Assembly: GCA_001557505.1 (NCBI GenBank)
Contig: LSAX01000005.1
Span: 2,480,001-2,544,000 of the forward strand
Source: Reticulascus tulasneorum
Lineage: Eukaryota > Ascomycota > Sordariomycetes > Glomerellales > Reticulascaceae
Direction: 5' to 3'
DNA: 64,000 nucleotides
Shown: positions 43,520-55,375 of the stretch, piece by piece
Numbering within the stretch: the first letter of the stretch is position 1
Layout: the number at the start of each line of letters is the position of its first letter
Made by a program: the position numbers and the translations under genes
Notes under the pieces: model-generated
What the model saw: only the letters and a program-made list of their open reading frames with translations
Databases searched by the model: none
What the model was told of the DNA's origin: nothing

Positions 43520-44117
43520 ATGCCATGAGATGGATGAGGATTGGCATCTGCAGCGCTGACTCTGGTTCATTGTGCCTGCTGTCTGTTAATACGCTCTAAT
43601 TAAGTCTCTCAAAACATGAAACCAAACCTATCAGTCCCTTGTCCTCTAAACGTGGAGTGTGTGCATCAGACATGCGCCGGCAACCAATCCAAACCCGGAT
43701 CTTGGAGCCGAGTTCGGTCCACCGCCGCGACCTGGATGGTTCCGGGATAAGCTCCAACTGAAAACCCGGCTCCCGCCAAGAATCGTCCCCGGACGTGTTG
43801 GCATTTATGCCGTCTGTGGACCCCGGCCCACAGCACCACAATCTGGACTTAGGTTAATACCCCGCTGTCAGTGACACAACGTAGCGTGGAACAGTGCCGA
43901 TCCCGCTTTTAGACCTCTTCCAGATGAAACTCGTTCATTAACCGTTAGCAACTACCATAGTGCTCTCAATGTGATAAAGATTGCACCCATTATAATGTAT
44001 CAGGCCGCATTTACTGAGAAAGGTGGCCAACCATGGCCACCGTATATAAGGAGCAGGGAGGACCCGCGAAGCCACCGTCCTACGACATGGACTGCGGGAC
44101 TCGTGAGAATAGCCAAG
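43520..44117. promoter_or_regulatory. Promoter region of the GH3 gene, TATA box at 44043
   Basis: About 600 bp. TATATAAG at 44043-44050 lies 68 bp before the GH3 start codon at 44118, a normal distance for strongly regulated secreted-enzyme genes. No other gene is seen between the two enzymes. Confidence 0.5.
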
Positions 44118-46482
44118 ATGATCTTGCTGGCGAGCGCGCTCGCCCTTCTATCAATCTGGGCAACCAGCAGTTCGGCTCTTGTAACGTTCCCTGACTGCAT
44201 CAATGGGCCGTTGGCGACGAACAAGGTCTGCGATCCGACCGCTTCGCCGCGAGAGCGGGCCGATGCCCTCGTCAGGGCGATGACCATCGAGGAAAAGCTG
44301 GCCAACCTGATTGAGTTCGTACATCCTGTGATATATGAGACACATCGACTGATGCACGCACAGCCACAGCCTCGGTGCTCCAAGACTGGGACTGCCGCCC
44401 TACGCATGGTGGAGCGAAGCGCTGCACGGTGTGGCCTTCTCCCCCGGTGTCACTTTCGCGCCGACCGGCGAATGGTCCTTCGCGACATCGTTCGCCAATC
44501 CTATTACTATGTCAGCTGCGTTTGACGATGAGCTGATCTACAAGATTGCCACCGTCGTGTCGACGGAGGCGAGGGCTTTCAGCAATGCGGGACGGGCGGG
44601 GTTGGACTTTTGGACGCCAAACATTAACCCGTACAAAGACCCACGATGGGGCCGGGGGCTAGAGACACCAGGCGAAGACCCGCGGCGGATTAAAGGCTAT
44701 GTCAAGGCTCTTCTTGCCGGGTTGGAGGGTGACTTGTCTACACGAAAGGTAATTGCAAATTGCAAGCACTACGCCGCCTACGATCTCGAGAGATGGAATG
44801 GGGTGATTCGGCACAGTTTTGACGCTATCGTCAGTCTGCAGGATCTCGCTGAGTACTATCTGCCCCCGTTTCAGCAGTGCGCTCGAGATTCAAACGTCGG
44901 TTCCATCATGTGTTCGTACAATTCGGTCAACGGCACGCCAACCTGTGCCAGCACCTACTTGATGCAGACCATCTTGCGGGAGCACTGGGGCTGGACCGAC
45001 CACAACCAGTTCATCACGAGCGACTGCAACGCTATCGAGAACTTCTACATAGATCGAAACTGGACCGAGACGGCCGCCCAGGCTGCAGGCAAGGCCTACA
45101 CGGCTGGGACGGACACGGTTTGTGAGTTTGGCCGCCCGACGGATGTCACGGGTGCCTACAATCAGTCCCTGCTCTCGGAAGAGACGGTCGACATAGCGCT
45201 CCGGCGGCTTTATGAGGGCCTGGTCCGCGCAGGCTACTTCGACCCGGCCGATTCCGCTTACCGGGCGCTATCTTGGTCTAATGTCAGTACATGGGATGCA
45301 CAGACCCTGGCGCTGCAATCGGCGGTAGATGGGCTTGTGCTGAAGAAGAATGATGGTACCCTGCCCCTCGAATTTGACAAGGCGCGGAACACTTCTGTTG
45401 CGGTCATCGGACACTGGGCTAAAGACGGTGTCAAGCTGCTGGGCAACTACGCGGGACCTGCACCTTACTATATGACTCCGCTCTACGTAGCTAATGCTAC
45501 ACATGGTCAGACATACTACGCGGATGGCCCTGTGGCACAGAATTCCTCAGTCGAAGACACCTGGACGAAAGCTGCCGTAGACGCAGCTAGCAAGGCGGAC
45601 ATTGTGCTATATTTCGGCGGAGTGGACCTTTCCCTTGAGAGCGAGAACCTCGATCGGACGTCCATTGCCCTGCCTGCAGCGCAGCTAGGTCTAATCAGCA
45701 AGATATGTGCGCTGGGAAAGCCCTGCGTCGTCATACAGCTAGGTGGCCAAACGGATGATACGGCTTTGCTGGCGAATAAGAACGTTTCAGCCATACTCTG
45801 GACTGGGTATCCCGGGCAGGCTGGCGGTACTGCGGTGTTTGACATCCTGTATGGAAAGACAGCCCCAGCTGGACGATTGCCCGTGACGCAGTATCCAGCA
45901 TCCTATGTAAACGAGGTTCCAATGACGGACATGACGCTTCGTCCAAGCGACTCCAACCCGGGCCGCACGTACAAGTGGTACGACAAAGGCGTCCTTCCAT
46001 TTGGCCATGGGCTTCACTACACCAACTTTACGGCCAAGTTCGACTCGCTTTCTACGAAATCGTATGCTATTGACAACTTGGTGAAAGATTGCGAAATGGC
46101 CCACCTGGATCTCTGCCCCTTCGACAAGTTCTCCATCTCTGTAACTAATACGGGGGAAGTGGCATCTGACTTTGTCGCGCTGGCCTTTGCAAGCGGCTCG
46201 TATGGCCCGACGCCACGGCCGCTCAAGGAGTTGGTCGCATATGCACGGATTCGTGAGATTGAGCCAGGTTTCACAGCAACCGCGAATCTGAGTTTGTCAT
46301 TCGGAGATTTGGCGAGGGTGGATGAGAGGGGAAACAATGTGTTATATCCGGGCACATACAACTTGCTGCTCGATGTGCCGACACAGCACGTCATCGGCTT
46401 TGTGCTGACAGGATCGGAGGTTGTGTTGGACCAATGGCCCCAGCCTCCGGCCGATGGTGACCTCGGAGGGCCCGCCAGATAG
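44118..46482 (+). CDS. GH3 beta-xylosidase, secreted
   Basis: Exons 44118-44314 and 44364-46482 give 771 residues. Signal peptide MILLASALALLSIWATSSSA. The intron (49 nt, donor GTTCGT) is required to restore LIDHSLGAPRLGLPPYAWWS, a conserved GH3 xylosidase segment. The N-terminal barrel contains DFWTPNINPYKDPRWGRGLE and KHYAAYDLERW. The nucleophile is Asp286 in ITSDCNAIENF. The alpha/beta sandwich domain (about 380-560) and a fibronectin-III-like C-terminal domain (GEVASDFVALAFASGSYGP) complete the usual three-domain set. Many NxS/T sites fit secretion. Known role: release of xylose from xylo-oligosaccharides. It follows the CE1 esterase in the same direction, 600 bp apart, with its own TATA box, so the two are separately transcribed but functionally matched. 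Confidence 0.93.
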
Positions 46483-46736
46483 TAGAAATTGCCTAAATCG
46501 AGCATCGCACAAGTGAACGCCACTATCTCATGTTCACCGTTCGCCGCCGAGTGTGACATGTGCTAGGGACGAAACCGTGAACCCGGAGGTAATTTCGGAA
46601 GCGGAGTTAGGCCGATGTTATTTCCACAAACCGGTTGTGACGGGGCACGCGCTCGAGGATCGTGCCCCTCAAGTATAAATAGGGAGAGAGCTTTCTCCAG
46701 TCGATTTCACATTATCGACTCGTAGACACTATCACA
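46483..46736 (+). promoter_or_regulatory. Promoter of the SDR gene, TATA box at 46674
   Basis: TATAAATA at 46674-46681, 56 bp before the ATG at 46737, gives a classical core promoter. The whole GH3-SDR spacer is only 254 bp. Confidence 0.55.
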
Positions 46737-47656
46737 ATGACAACTGAATCTCCAAAAAGACGCCTCACCTGGCTTATCACAGGGAGTGGCTCAGGCTTCG
46801 GGCTTGGCCTCGCGCGCCTCGCCCAGGCCAACGGCCACACTGTAATTGCGACGTCCCGAAACCCCTCTAAGGTTCCGAACCTGGTGGAAGAGGTCGAGGG
46901 AAATGGTGGAAGATGGCTCACCCTTGATGTTGATGATCTAGACTCGGGCAAGGTCATCGACGACCTTGAAAATAACGGCACGAGCATTGACGTGCTGGTG
47001 AACAATGCCGGATGGTCAATCCACGGTGCGGCCGAGTCTTTTTCGGAGGACGAGACGAGAAGGGAGTTTGACACGATCTTCTTCGGGCCGTACCGTCTCA
47101 TGCGCGCGGCTGTGCCGCACATGAGAGAACGGAGGAGCGGGATCATCGTCAATATCAGCTCCGGTGCTGGCCTCGAGGGAAGGGAGAGCATGGCAATCTA
47201 CGCTGCCGCCAAGGCAGCCATGGACGGTAAGACAGCCAACATGTTTCATACAGAGCATGCTAAAGAATAATAGGGGTGAGCAAGGTCCTCGCCAAAGAAG
47301 TCGCTGCTTTCGGCGTGCGAGTCCTGACGGTCCAGCTTGGCTCCTTCAATACAACCTTCCCCAACACGATCCAGTTCGCGCAGAACCCCATGCCGGAGGA
47401 CTACAAAGGGAGCATGTGCGACAAAATCGTCACAATGGCCAGGGAGACGGGATTCCCGACGCAAGGGGACTATCTGAAAGGAGTGAAGGCTATCTACGAG
47501 GTTGTCGTTGGCGAAGGCGTGGGTAAAGGGAGGGAAGGAGAGCAAGTGCTGCCGCTGGGACGCGATCTGGCGGAGCGAGTTGATTATGTTGTAGGGCAGT
47601 GGGGAAAGACTATGGAGGTGTTTAGGGAAGTTTGCAACAACGTTTATGTAGAGTGA
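46737..47656 (+). CDS. Short-chain dehydrogenase/reductase
   Basis: Exons 46737-47226 and 47274-47656 give 290 residues. The N-terminal Rossmann motif is TGSGSGFGLGL (TGxxxGxG). Then come LDVDD (D after beta 3), VNNAGW (NNAG), a serine in VNISSGAG and the catalytic YAAAK. This is the classical SDR set. The 47-nt intron follows directly after the YxxxK motif (GTAAGA donor, TAG acceptor). The C-terminal part (VLTVQLGSFNTTFPNT) is the usual post-catalytic strand with a variable substrate cap. NADP preference is suggested by TSRNP after beta 2. Substrate unknown. It sits just after the GH3 gene with a TATA box of its own; a role in sugar or aromatic metabolism is only a guess. Confidence 0.9.
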
Positions 47657-47915
47657 GGTATCAGTGAGATTAGGGTTTAGGGGACTTGATGAGTAGCCTG
47701 ACCAAGTAGGGTACTTACGACTTACAATACCGTGTGCACTTTCCCCAATACAAGTGAATTCTGGAAAATTATTTGAACCTGTTCCTGCTTGATTGGACGC
47801 GGCTGCAAGTGCGCGTTAACCAAATGGGTTTGTATCCAACACTTTCCTCAGAAAGATCCCCAGCTCCCACCTTTGTACTTGCAATCATGTCCTTGGTGAA
47901 TGCGGTTGATGAAAA

Positions 47916-48809
47916 ATGACCAGCAGCGGCAACCAACTAAGATCAAAGCTGGGCGGAGACAGGTTGTTGGCCGTGGAGTCGGAGTCGCAGTCACAACCTG
48001 CCGCCCAAAGCCAGGATACCGCTAGTCGAAATCGCAGAGAGTTAAGGCCTCGTGCCGAAGATGGCTCCAGGCGAACTAAACTCCTCTTCCAGTCGTCTGG
48101 TTTAATTTCTGACTCTGCTGCTTTGAGGAAGCCATGGGGCGCCTTATCCTCCTCACCGGAAGCAGGCTCGACATCTGCAGACAACCGAGGAGCGACAAAT
48201 TCTACAGGCTCGAGTGCAAGAGAAGGAGCAAGTGGCTTCTCGTCGACCTGGAGCGACTTGCGTTTCGGTGAGTCCCCCGACTGGCGACGTCCATCTCTGG
48301 GAATGCCATCGGTCAAAGGGAAAGCAAGAGAGGACAGTGACGCGCCATGGAAGCAGTACGCAGATAAGGCCGGATTAAAGGAAAGAAACGCGCAGAGGTC
48401 TCAACTGACTCCAGTTGGCGCGAATCAAGAAGGATCGGGGAGGCAGCTGACCAAGAAGAACTTGGAAATACTCGACGATGAATGGGCACAACGACAGCCA
48501 GCATCCTACCCAGAAATCCTCGGCATGTCGTCGCAGGTCCCCGAACGAGCGAGGTCCAGATCCCCTCCACCATCACCTTCTGATCATCGCTACCGCGAGC
48601 GCTCCCCATTGCATCATCACTACCGAGGTGCTGTAATGGAATACAATTGCGCGGCAACTCGTCTACAATGGAGAGGGCGCAGGCTGGGGTCTGTGGTGAT
48701 GTGGAGGAGCAGGAGCAATCCGTTGGTGCAGGCGGATCCATCGCTCCCTGAGGCGAGGGATTGGCGGGATAAGGACGAAGTTGGTGAGGAAGTGGAAGAG
48801 ACTGACTGA
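47916..48809 (+). CDS. Hypothetical low-complexity protein
   Basis: A single ATG-started frame of 297 residues, no domain recognised. It is rich in Ser, Arg, Gly and acidic residues and has no signal peptide or membrane helix. Segments such as LTKKNLEILDDEWAQRQPAS could be a short ordered helix; SRSPPPSPSDHRYRERSP is an RS/SP-like patch. The minus strand of the same stretch also has a long frame (247 residues), so open length alone is not strong evidence. The C-terminal part after about 48600 looks less protein-like and the true gene may splice out earlier. Confidence 0.4.
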   Translation: MTSSGNQLRSKLGGDRLLAVESESQSQPAAQSQDTASRNRRELRPRAEDGSRRTKLLFQSSGLISDSAALRKPWGALSSSPEAGSTSADNRGATNSTGSSAREGASGFSSTWSDLRFGESPDWRRPSLGMPSVKGKAREDSDAPWKQYADKAGLKERNAQRSQLTPVGANQEGSGRQLTKKNLEILDDEWAQRQPASYPEILGMSSQVPERARSRSPPPSPSDHRYRERSPLHHHYRGAVMEYNCAATRLQWRGRRLGSVVMWRSRSNPLVQADPSLPEARDWRDKDEVGEEVEETD

Positions 48810-49456
48810 CTACAGTAATACCAGTGAAGGAAGCATTGTGTGGGAGCACAGGATGAGCTGGATGATGTGCGCAGGCAGAAGGGGCACGTTGCGAAGATAT
48901 CTTCCATATTGGGGAGGGGGATGTGCACGGCAAAACGTTTATTTCCAATGGAAGCACTCTTGGCACAAGAAATGTAGGAATAGGACAGTCGCTGGCCCAC
49001 AATAGATACTGCAACTTGAAGGCCGTCGTATACCAGTTCACAAAATCCAACATCAAGCTTTATCTATGGCAAAGGCTACCGCTATCGATATGGTCGGCTC
49101 TATTTTAGGGAGCGGCCGAGGCGGGCTGTGGCTGTAGGCGCAGCCGAGATCCCGGGCCATGCATCGCATCCAGGGAATGGCGAGCCTATCAATGCATCGA
49201 TCAGTCCCCCTCGCCCCCAATTGACAAACTACCCAGTGTGCCAGAATCCTTCTGCTTACTACCACCCAGTAATCGTGCGGTGCATAGATGCCACGCAGGT
49301 GGATGAAACGGCTCCTACGACGAGCCCGTCCTTTGACAAGTGTGGCAAGACATGGATCTGAAATACATAATTGATCTACTAGCCCTGCCGAAGTCGATGG
49401 CCATCCTTCAAGAACTTTTGTGAATTGCGGACTGCAATCAACGGAACGACAAAAGC
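48810..49456. other. Intergenic stretch, no gene seen
   Basis: About 650 bp before the DUF3176 gene. No supported frame or motif. Confidence 0.4.
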
Positions 49457-51479
49457 ATGGAATACCGACCTCCATCTTTCCTGTCAACCGGGAGCGGGAG
49501 CGGGAGGGCCTTCACGCCGAGTCCCCCTCCCACCGAGCCCTCAACGCATATGTTCCCCGCCACGCATGTGCCCGCCCGAAAGCCGCTTCCACAGCACGCG
49601 CAGCACCACTTCCCATTCAACCAGTCCACCGCCGCGCCGTTGCTGAATGCCGAGGATCGGTGGCCGACGACACCTTCACTCGACACGGGAGGTTACCCGC
49701 GCCAGGATTCCACGTTCAAACCCGAGGCCCAAATCTCAGTAACGGAGCGAACGGGATGGCAGCGGCCACTACGCAAGTCTCCTCGAGTCCCGGTTTGGTG
49801 GTGGTGGGAAATCGCATCGGCGGCCTTGAGCCTCGCCTGCATGGTTCTGCTGCTCATCCTTCTCCTAAAAGTCAGCGAGACACCTCTCGAACGATGGTCT
49901 CTGCCAATCCAGCCAAGCTCGGTCATTGCCATTCTGACAACCGTGGGCAAGGCGGCCATGATGGTGCCCATTGCAGGCTGCGTTAGCCAACTAAAGTGGC
50001 TGCATTTCGAGAAACGTGAGGACGAGCTTCGAAGCCTTCAAGTGTTCGACGATGCGAGTCGGGGTCCCTGGGGCGCCGCGATGCTGTTGTTGAAGATCCC
50101 CACTCGCGCGTTACTTGCCGGGGTGTTTGCGCTGGTGACCATCATTGCCCTGGGATATGACCCAAGCGCGCAGCAGATCCTTGAATTTCCTTTACGGCTC
50201 TCGCCCCTTCAGAACGCTACGACGGCGATTGGACGAGCAGACAATTACTATTCCAAAGCCTATGTGGAGGGCGCTATTAGTAAGTTACCCGCAAAGGCTG
50301 AGGATTACACTATTTGGCTGACAGTTTGCAGCGAACACGCAGGTCCCGAACCCCGATCTGCTGAAGCTCCAATCCGCCATCTTGAACGGGGCATCCGGGG
50401 CAGTTCCACCACCTTTTTTTGAATGCCCCGAACCAGCCAGGACCTGCTCATGGCCTCAGTTTACCACACTCGGCATTTGCAGCACGTTCGAAGACCTGAC
50501 CGGCGTGGCAACGCATAGCTGCGAGGGCGACACCTTGAGTGAGCTGAACTGCACCTATGATTTCCCCGGCCGCATCGACACAGAGGACCAGATCACCATG
50601 TCCTACAACAAAATCGGGACTACTAACTCACCGGCATCTGATCTCTTTCAGTCCAAGGCCTATCTCTCTTTGGACGTTGACGGATATTCTACCAGACTGA
50701 CTGCCGTGAAAGTGACAGATAAGGCAATGGGAGACACCACACCGCCTCTCACACAACTGCTCCATGTCACCTGGTTTTTCTGCACACAGACGTTCAAGGA
50801 GGCCCGAGGCGTGCCGCGAGGACTACTTACTTCCGATCGGCCGAGTACAGAGAGAGTGACACATGCGGGGACGACATCGGTTGCCGATGACTTCAACCCG
50901 TTGAACGCGAACTACGCCACATATGTCGCCAACTCAACGGGTCAGCAGTACAAAATCACGAGGCTAGCTGAAACCTTCATCTTCGGTTACCTCTCGCGGC
51001 TTCTGGAGAGGAAAGCCGTCGACTCGCAGTTGGCCCTGCGCTCTGATGAGGATCTGGACCTGGGCCTTTTCTTATATACATCTGACCTGGACACCGTCAC
51101 GGCGGACATTGCTACGACGCTAAGCAATCAGATCCGTTCTCGGGATCCGGGGGACAATGCCAACGCGACCTTCATCCAAGGCGAGGCCGAATTCGAGGAA
51201 ACCTTTATCAGGGTTCGCTGGCCGTGGATGATTTTGCCGATGGCCGAGACAGTAGTGACAGCCGTACTACTCGCGTTGACGATCCTGATCACGAGATCTC
51301 AGCCGGTCCTTAAGGAGTCAGTCCTCGCCTACCTAGCCTACGGCACAGATGTGAGCGTGAGGGAGGGCTTGCTAGCACCGGCACCGCAGACCGGCGAGGA
51401 GATGGAGGGCGCGGCAAAAGGGGTAAGGGTGAGATTGCTAAAGGGTGACGACGGCAGGATGACATTGGTTGGCCACTAG
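49457..51479 (+). CDS. DUF3176 family membrane protein
   Basis: Exons 49457-50279 and 50332-51479 give 656 residues. The N-terminal 100 residues are Pro/Ser-rich and cytosolic. The DUF3176 pattern follows: WWWWEIASAALSLACMVLLL (helix 1), then a second hydrophobic stretch, VSQLKWLHFEKREDELRSLQ, and FDDASRGPWGAAMLLL with the typical D-x2-RGPWG. A helix near ALLAGVFALVTIIALGYDPS and QQILEFP complete the signature. A large extracellular domain with several cysteines and NxT sites follows. A last helix (MILPMAETVVTAVLLALTIL) and short cytosolic tail end the protein. The family is widespread in filamentous ascomycetes, often in several copies, and its function is unknown. The 52-nt intron lies just after helix 3. 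Confidence 0.88.
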
Positions 51480-52280
51480 TTGCGGCCGTGGTCTAGGCGG
51501 TCATGGCCATAGCGGTTGAACATGTCTCATAAAACCTGCTACTATCACATCTTACCTTCTAGGGGGATTGAAGAACATCCAGTAATTTTTCTGCTATTCT
51601 TGTGGTCCCCTTTTGCGGTGACAGGTACTGCCTTCGAAGTCGAGGCGCAGATCTGCAATGAGTGAAGCAACCTCCTCTAGTCGCAGTTATCAAGATCGCT
51701 TGCCTTGAGGTATTCTTCAACTCTCTATCACGAGTGTTCCTGCAGGCAGGCGATTAAGACTATCGCCTGCAACTTAGTTTCCTTGTCCTGAACGGCTGTG
51801 TAGCCGAGTGTTTCCGGCTTGGCGAGCTCCCTCAGCTACATCTCCCGCGGTGCAATCCCGTCCCCGTGGGGTCCCCAGGTTGCCCCATACATGATTCATA
51901 CCTGGTTGGCACATTTGCAGGGCTAATGAGCGTCATGTGAACTCCAAACGCAATTATCATAACTGCTGGCGCCAAGCTTACTTCCAAGGATGAGATCAAT
52001 ATTCGACAAACTACGTTGTTCATTTAAACAACAGCCTAAACGTGATCTCATCCAATCGGCAAATATTTGGTGCACTTCTCCTTCAGCGAAGACAGGATCA
52101 ATTAAATCGAATTGGCAGGTGCTCATCTTGGTTGGTAATAGTGTCGGCAATTCGTGTTTTACCATGTGCTTTCCGGTATATAGCGAAAGAGTGCTCCCTC
52201 CACCTACTATGTTTGTGCTTACTGTGGTCGATCTCGCTCGAATTCACCTTTGACTTTCAACGCGAAATCCAATACGCAAG
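51480..52280. promoter_or_regulatory. Promoter region of the AA9 gene
   Basis: About 800 bp without a gene. A TATATAG motif near 52172 lies about 110 bp before the AA9 start codon. A tRNA-like D-arm near 51800 is not a real tRNA (see rejected items). Confidence 0.4.
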
Positions 52281-53079
52281 ATGAAGCTCTCCGTCAATTT
52301 ACTGCTGATGGCAGCGACTGTCCAAGCCCACTGTCAGTGTCTCTTTGCCTAAGTTGGAACTGATTCTCACCTGCGCCAGATCGATTTTCGAAACTCGTCG
52401 TCAACGGACAAGCCGAAGCGGCGGAATGGACGTCCGTCCGCCAGACAAAGAACTACCAGGGTAACCAGGGCGTTTCGGACGTCAACAGTGCCGATATGCG
52501 TTGCTTTCAGAACCGCGCCGGGACTTCCACGGCCACCGTAGTTGCGGGCGAAACTCTCGGCTTCGTCGCCAACGCTCAAGTCACGCATTTCGGGCCCGTC
52601 CAATTCTACATGGCCAAGGTGCCAGAGGGCCAGAACATCAACACATACGAGGCCACGGGTAACGTGTGGTTCAAAGTCGGCAGTATCAGCGCCGTCCAAG
52701 GTGCCGGCGCTCTCACCTCGAGCGAATCCACTTGGCCTGCCTATAGTATGAGTCTGAGAACCCTGTTGAAGAAGTAAAACTAACAACTCACTTATTAGAT
52801 AAGAAGGTGGTCGAGTTTACGGTGCCCAAGAATGTCCCTAGCGGTAACTACCTCGTCCGCGTTGAGAGTATCGCGCTGCACCAGGCACAGTCCGCCGGTG
52901 GGGCCCAGATTTATATCTCCTGCGCTCAAGTCCAAGTAACTGGTGGCGGAACTGGAACTCCAGGACCACTGGTCTCGTTCCCGGGAGCATATAAAGCCAA
53001 CGACCCAGGGCTCCTCTGGTCATACTATCCAGTCCGGACCAGCTACACGGCTCCCGGTCCTGCAGTCTGGGTAGGTTGA
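52281..53079 (+). CDS. AA9 lytic polysaccharide monooxygenase (former GH61)
   Basis: Exons 52281-52332, 52380-52745 and 52799-53079 give 232 residues. Signal peptide MKLSVNLLLMAATVQA is followed by His17, which becomes the N-terminal copper ligand of the histidine brace; exon 1 ends just after this codon. The second copper histidine sits in VTHFGPVQFYMAKVP. The active-site Gln and Tyr are in AQIYISCAQVQV (QxYxxCxQ pattern). Conserved spans KLVVNG, MRCFQN and YLVRVESIALHQA also match. The C-terminal extension (GPLVSFPGAYKANDPGLLW) is usual, and no CBM1 is attached. Known reaction: copper- and O2/H2O2-dependent oxidative cleavage of cellulose or xylan. Both introns are short with phase-matched GT-AG borders. 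It is 6.5 kb from the GH3 gene and complements the esterase and xylosidase. Confidence 0.93.
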
Positions 53080-54042
53080 TGCGCGCAAGAACTCCTGCTA
53101 GGAAGATTGGTGGTAGCGTTAGGGTAGACTTGTTGGCTACTATGTATAAAGAAGAACCCTATCACTTCTACTGTAGCTTCAGACTACCTGTAGCCGTCAC
53201 TAGGGATAATACAGGGTGATGTGATAGTTTCATCCGTGTAAATCTGGGAATGAAAGAAATCATTTCTAAATGGGATTCTTTATTCTATGGTACCCGCCCT
53301 CTCCACTCTAGTGAGTAGCTGATTCCCCGTGGAGCAGTTAGAATTGACGAGACGGGTTTCGACATGGCTGTGTCAAGCTCTCTTAATTCAAAGACATTCA
53401 TACCAGAGAACGTCAGCTTTATAAAGCTGGATCGATCATGATATAAAAACGACTCAGGGCAATATGAAGATTTCGAGTCATTTAATTAGTCGTTTCCCAT
53501 GACAGATGACCGGAGCCTGGAACTTAGGGTCTCCCCAAGTGTAAGAGATGGCCTCGAACGGCCGTAGAATAAAAAGGTCGTTCTGGTCCGCTAAATGCAG
53601 CAACAGCAGATGGGCTTGTCATCTTTCTCCGGCAAGAGTTTTGGAATCCTAAATTACGTCTGGGTAGGCAATTGTCGTACTGATAGCTCGCGAGCTACTC
53701 AAGAAATCCAGCCAAATAGAAGTACACCCTATTGTACTATTGTTAGTTAAGGCCGTGGTTTGTTGAAGGAGTGAGGCTGCAAGGGAAAATATGGAGTTTG
53801 ATACATGGAAGTAGCCCTGCATTTAGATGAACATACCAGTGGAAACAGCACTGGCTGCCTGCGTGTTGTGGGGCACGGAGAAGCAACAGAAGGCACGTGA
53901 AGCGGGGTTACTTCGCTCAACTGTTTACACCTGTTGACTATCCAATTTATCACCCTGAGCAAGCGACCATAATTCTACTTGCCAACATTTTTGACGCACA
54001 GCTTTTGTTGATCAATTATCGCCTCCGCGCTAGGTTTGAGCC
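53080..54042. other. Intergenic stretch, no gene seen
   Basis: About 960 bp, AT-richer than its surroundings. It holds the AA9 3' region and the promoter of the NIF3-like gene. No supported frames. Confidence 0.45.
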
Positions 54043-54475
54043 ATGGCTACCGCCGCACGATTTCGCCTTATCTTTCACGCGCCAGTGCCTGCCCTTGAAG
54101 CCTGCAAGAGTGCCATCTTTGCTGCAGGCGCCGGCCGGTACCCCGGCAAGGGTAACTACAACGAATGTTGCTGGACCATCATTGGAACCGGCCAATTTCG
54201 CCCTGGGGATGCAGCTAACCCTCACCTCGGAGAGCCGGGCAAGCTTGAGACCATAGAGGAGGCTCGGGTTGAGACACTCTGCGTGGGCGAGGATGTGGTA
54301 CGAAAGGCTGTTGCAGCGTTGAAAGAGTATGTACTATTACTGTGCCGTTCCCGCCTCAACCTCGGTCACTTGTCCGCAACTATGTGAAGACAGGCAGTTA
54401 ATGATTGTGTACCTCTATAGGGCTCATCCGTATGAAGAGCCTTCGTATAGTGTACTTAGAATGGAGGATATCTGA
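54043..54475 (+). CDS. NIF3-like small protein
   Basis: Exons 54043-54326 and 54421-54475 give 112 residues. The protein starts MATAARFRLIFHAPVPALEA and contains AIFAAGAGRYPGKGNYNECC, WTIIGTGQFRPGDAANPHLG, ARVETLCVGEDVVRKAV and, only after splicing, AHPYEEPSYSVLRMEDI. These are the motifs of the inserted/C-terminal PII-like domain of NIF3/YqfO proteins, here as a stand-alone protein. The second exon is short but its HPYEEP motif confirms the join (GTATGT donor, TATAG acceptor). Known biochemistry of the family is poor: metal-binding and GTP-cyclohydrolase-like claims exist for larger members, and this domain alone probably binds a small ligand. It is a common single-domain protein in fungi. 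Confidence 0.88.
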
Positions 54476-55375
54476 ACAAATTCTGGCTTTAACAGTATAT
54501 CAAGGCTATCGGCTTAGATTACATCTTGCACCAAGTGAAGAAGACGATACATTCTACTCGCTTACGAGACTACTGTGATCGTCTGGATCGTAGCTTTGCT
54601 CTATATATTTTTATAAGCTAGTCACTGCCGACAAAACCGAGAAGAAACACGACCGTGTGATTGTCTTTCGGAGAATCCTTGAACCAACAGTAATGTGTGT
54701 GCCTTTCAGACATTGTGTTGCTGGGAGCTGACGTCTACCTACCGTCACCATCAGGTTTACAATGACTGGCCTGGCCAAGCGGCACTTAGAGTGTCTTCAT
54801 CGATTCCGTCACGGGACTTTGCCCGGACGTTCTCCATCACCACTAGCTGCTTAGACTGCTTTGATATCTATAGATCTATTAATCTCTCTAAAGTGAAGCT
54901 AAAGAGTGTCAAAAGTTGAGAGACCTCTAATTCTGATGGGCTTATTTTATTTGTCTCCAACTCAGTACATTGTGCTCGATAGCCCAAAGGGCTGGCCCAC
55001 TATTTCCTCAGAGTACGATGGGGCGTGCCGATATTTTCCAAGAGACCAGTATTACTTTCTACTTTACAAGTTCCATTAATCGGCATACTAGGACTGTTGC
55101 AGCAGTAAAATATCAATCGGGTATTCCAGTTGAACGAAGGTCAGTTTCCCAATGTCAAGAGATATTATGTCACAAGCATCGGTTACTGGGATTTGAATAC
55201 ACTAGGGGAGTGGGAATAAAGAAATGGATGGTGGGTGAGACTCAGTGCGCCACCCGTAGCCGCTGAAGAGATGCGATGAGCAATGATCCCCCACATTAGC
55301 ATCCTTGCTCTGCATTCCTCTTCGCTCTTTTGTCTGCTCCGACTATAATACCAGACACTAGAATTGGCAAGCACT
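54476..55375. other. Intergenic stretch, no gene seen
   Basis: About 900 bp, AT-rich. Short frames only. It presumably holds the 5' region of the kinase-like gene. Confidence 0.4.

Noticed and set aside
51785..51870. tRNA-like segment with a GCCG...CGGC D-arm and GGTGCAATCCC T-arm-like words
   Set aside because: The 3' acceptor strand does not pair with the 5' end and no proper anticodon arm forms, so it is not a functional tRNA by eye.
54970..55266. 98-residue frame
   Set aside because: No ATG-supported conserved content; lies in AT-rich spacer without splice signals.
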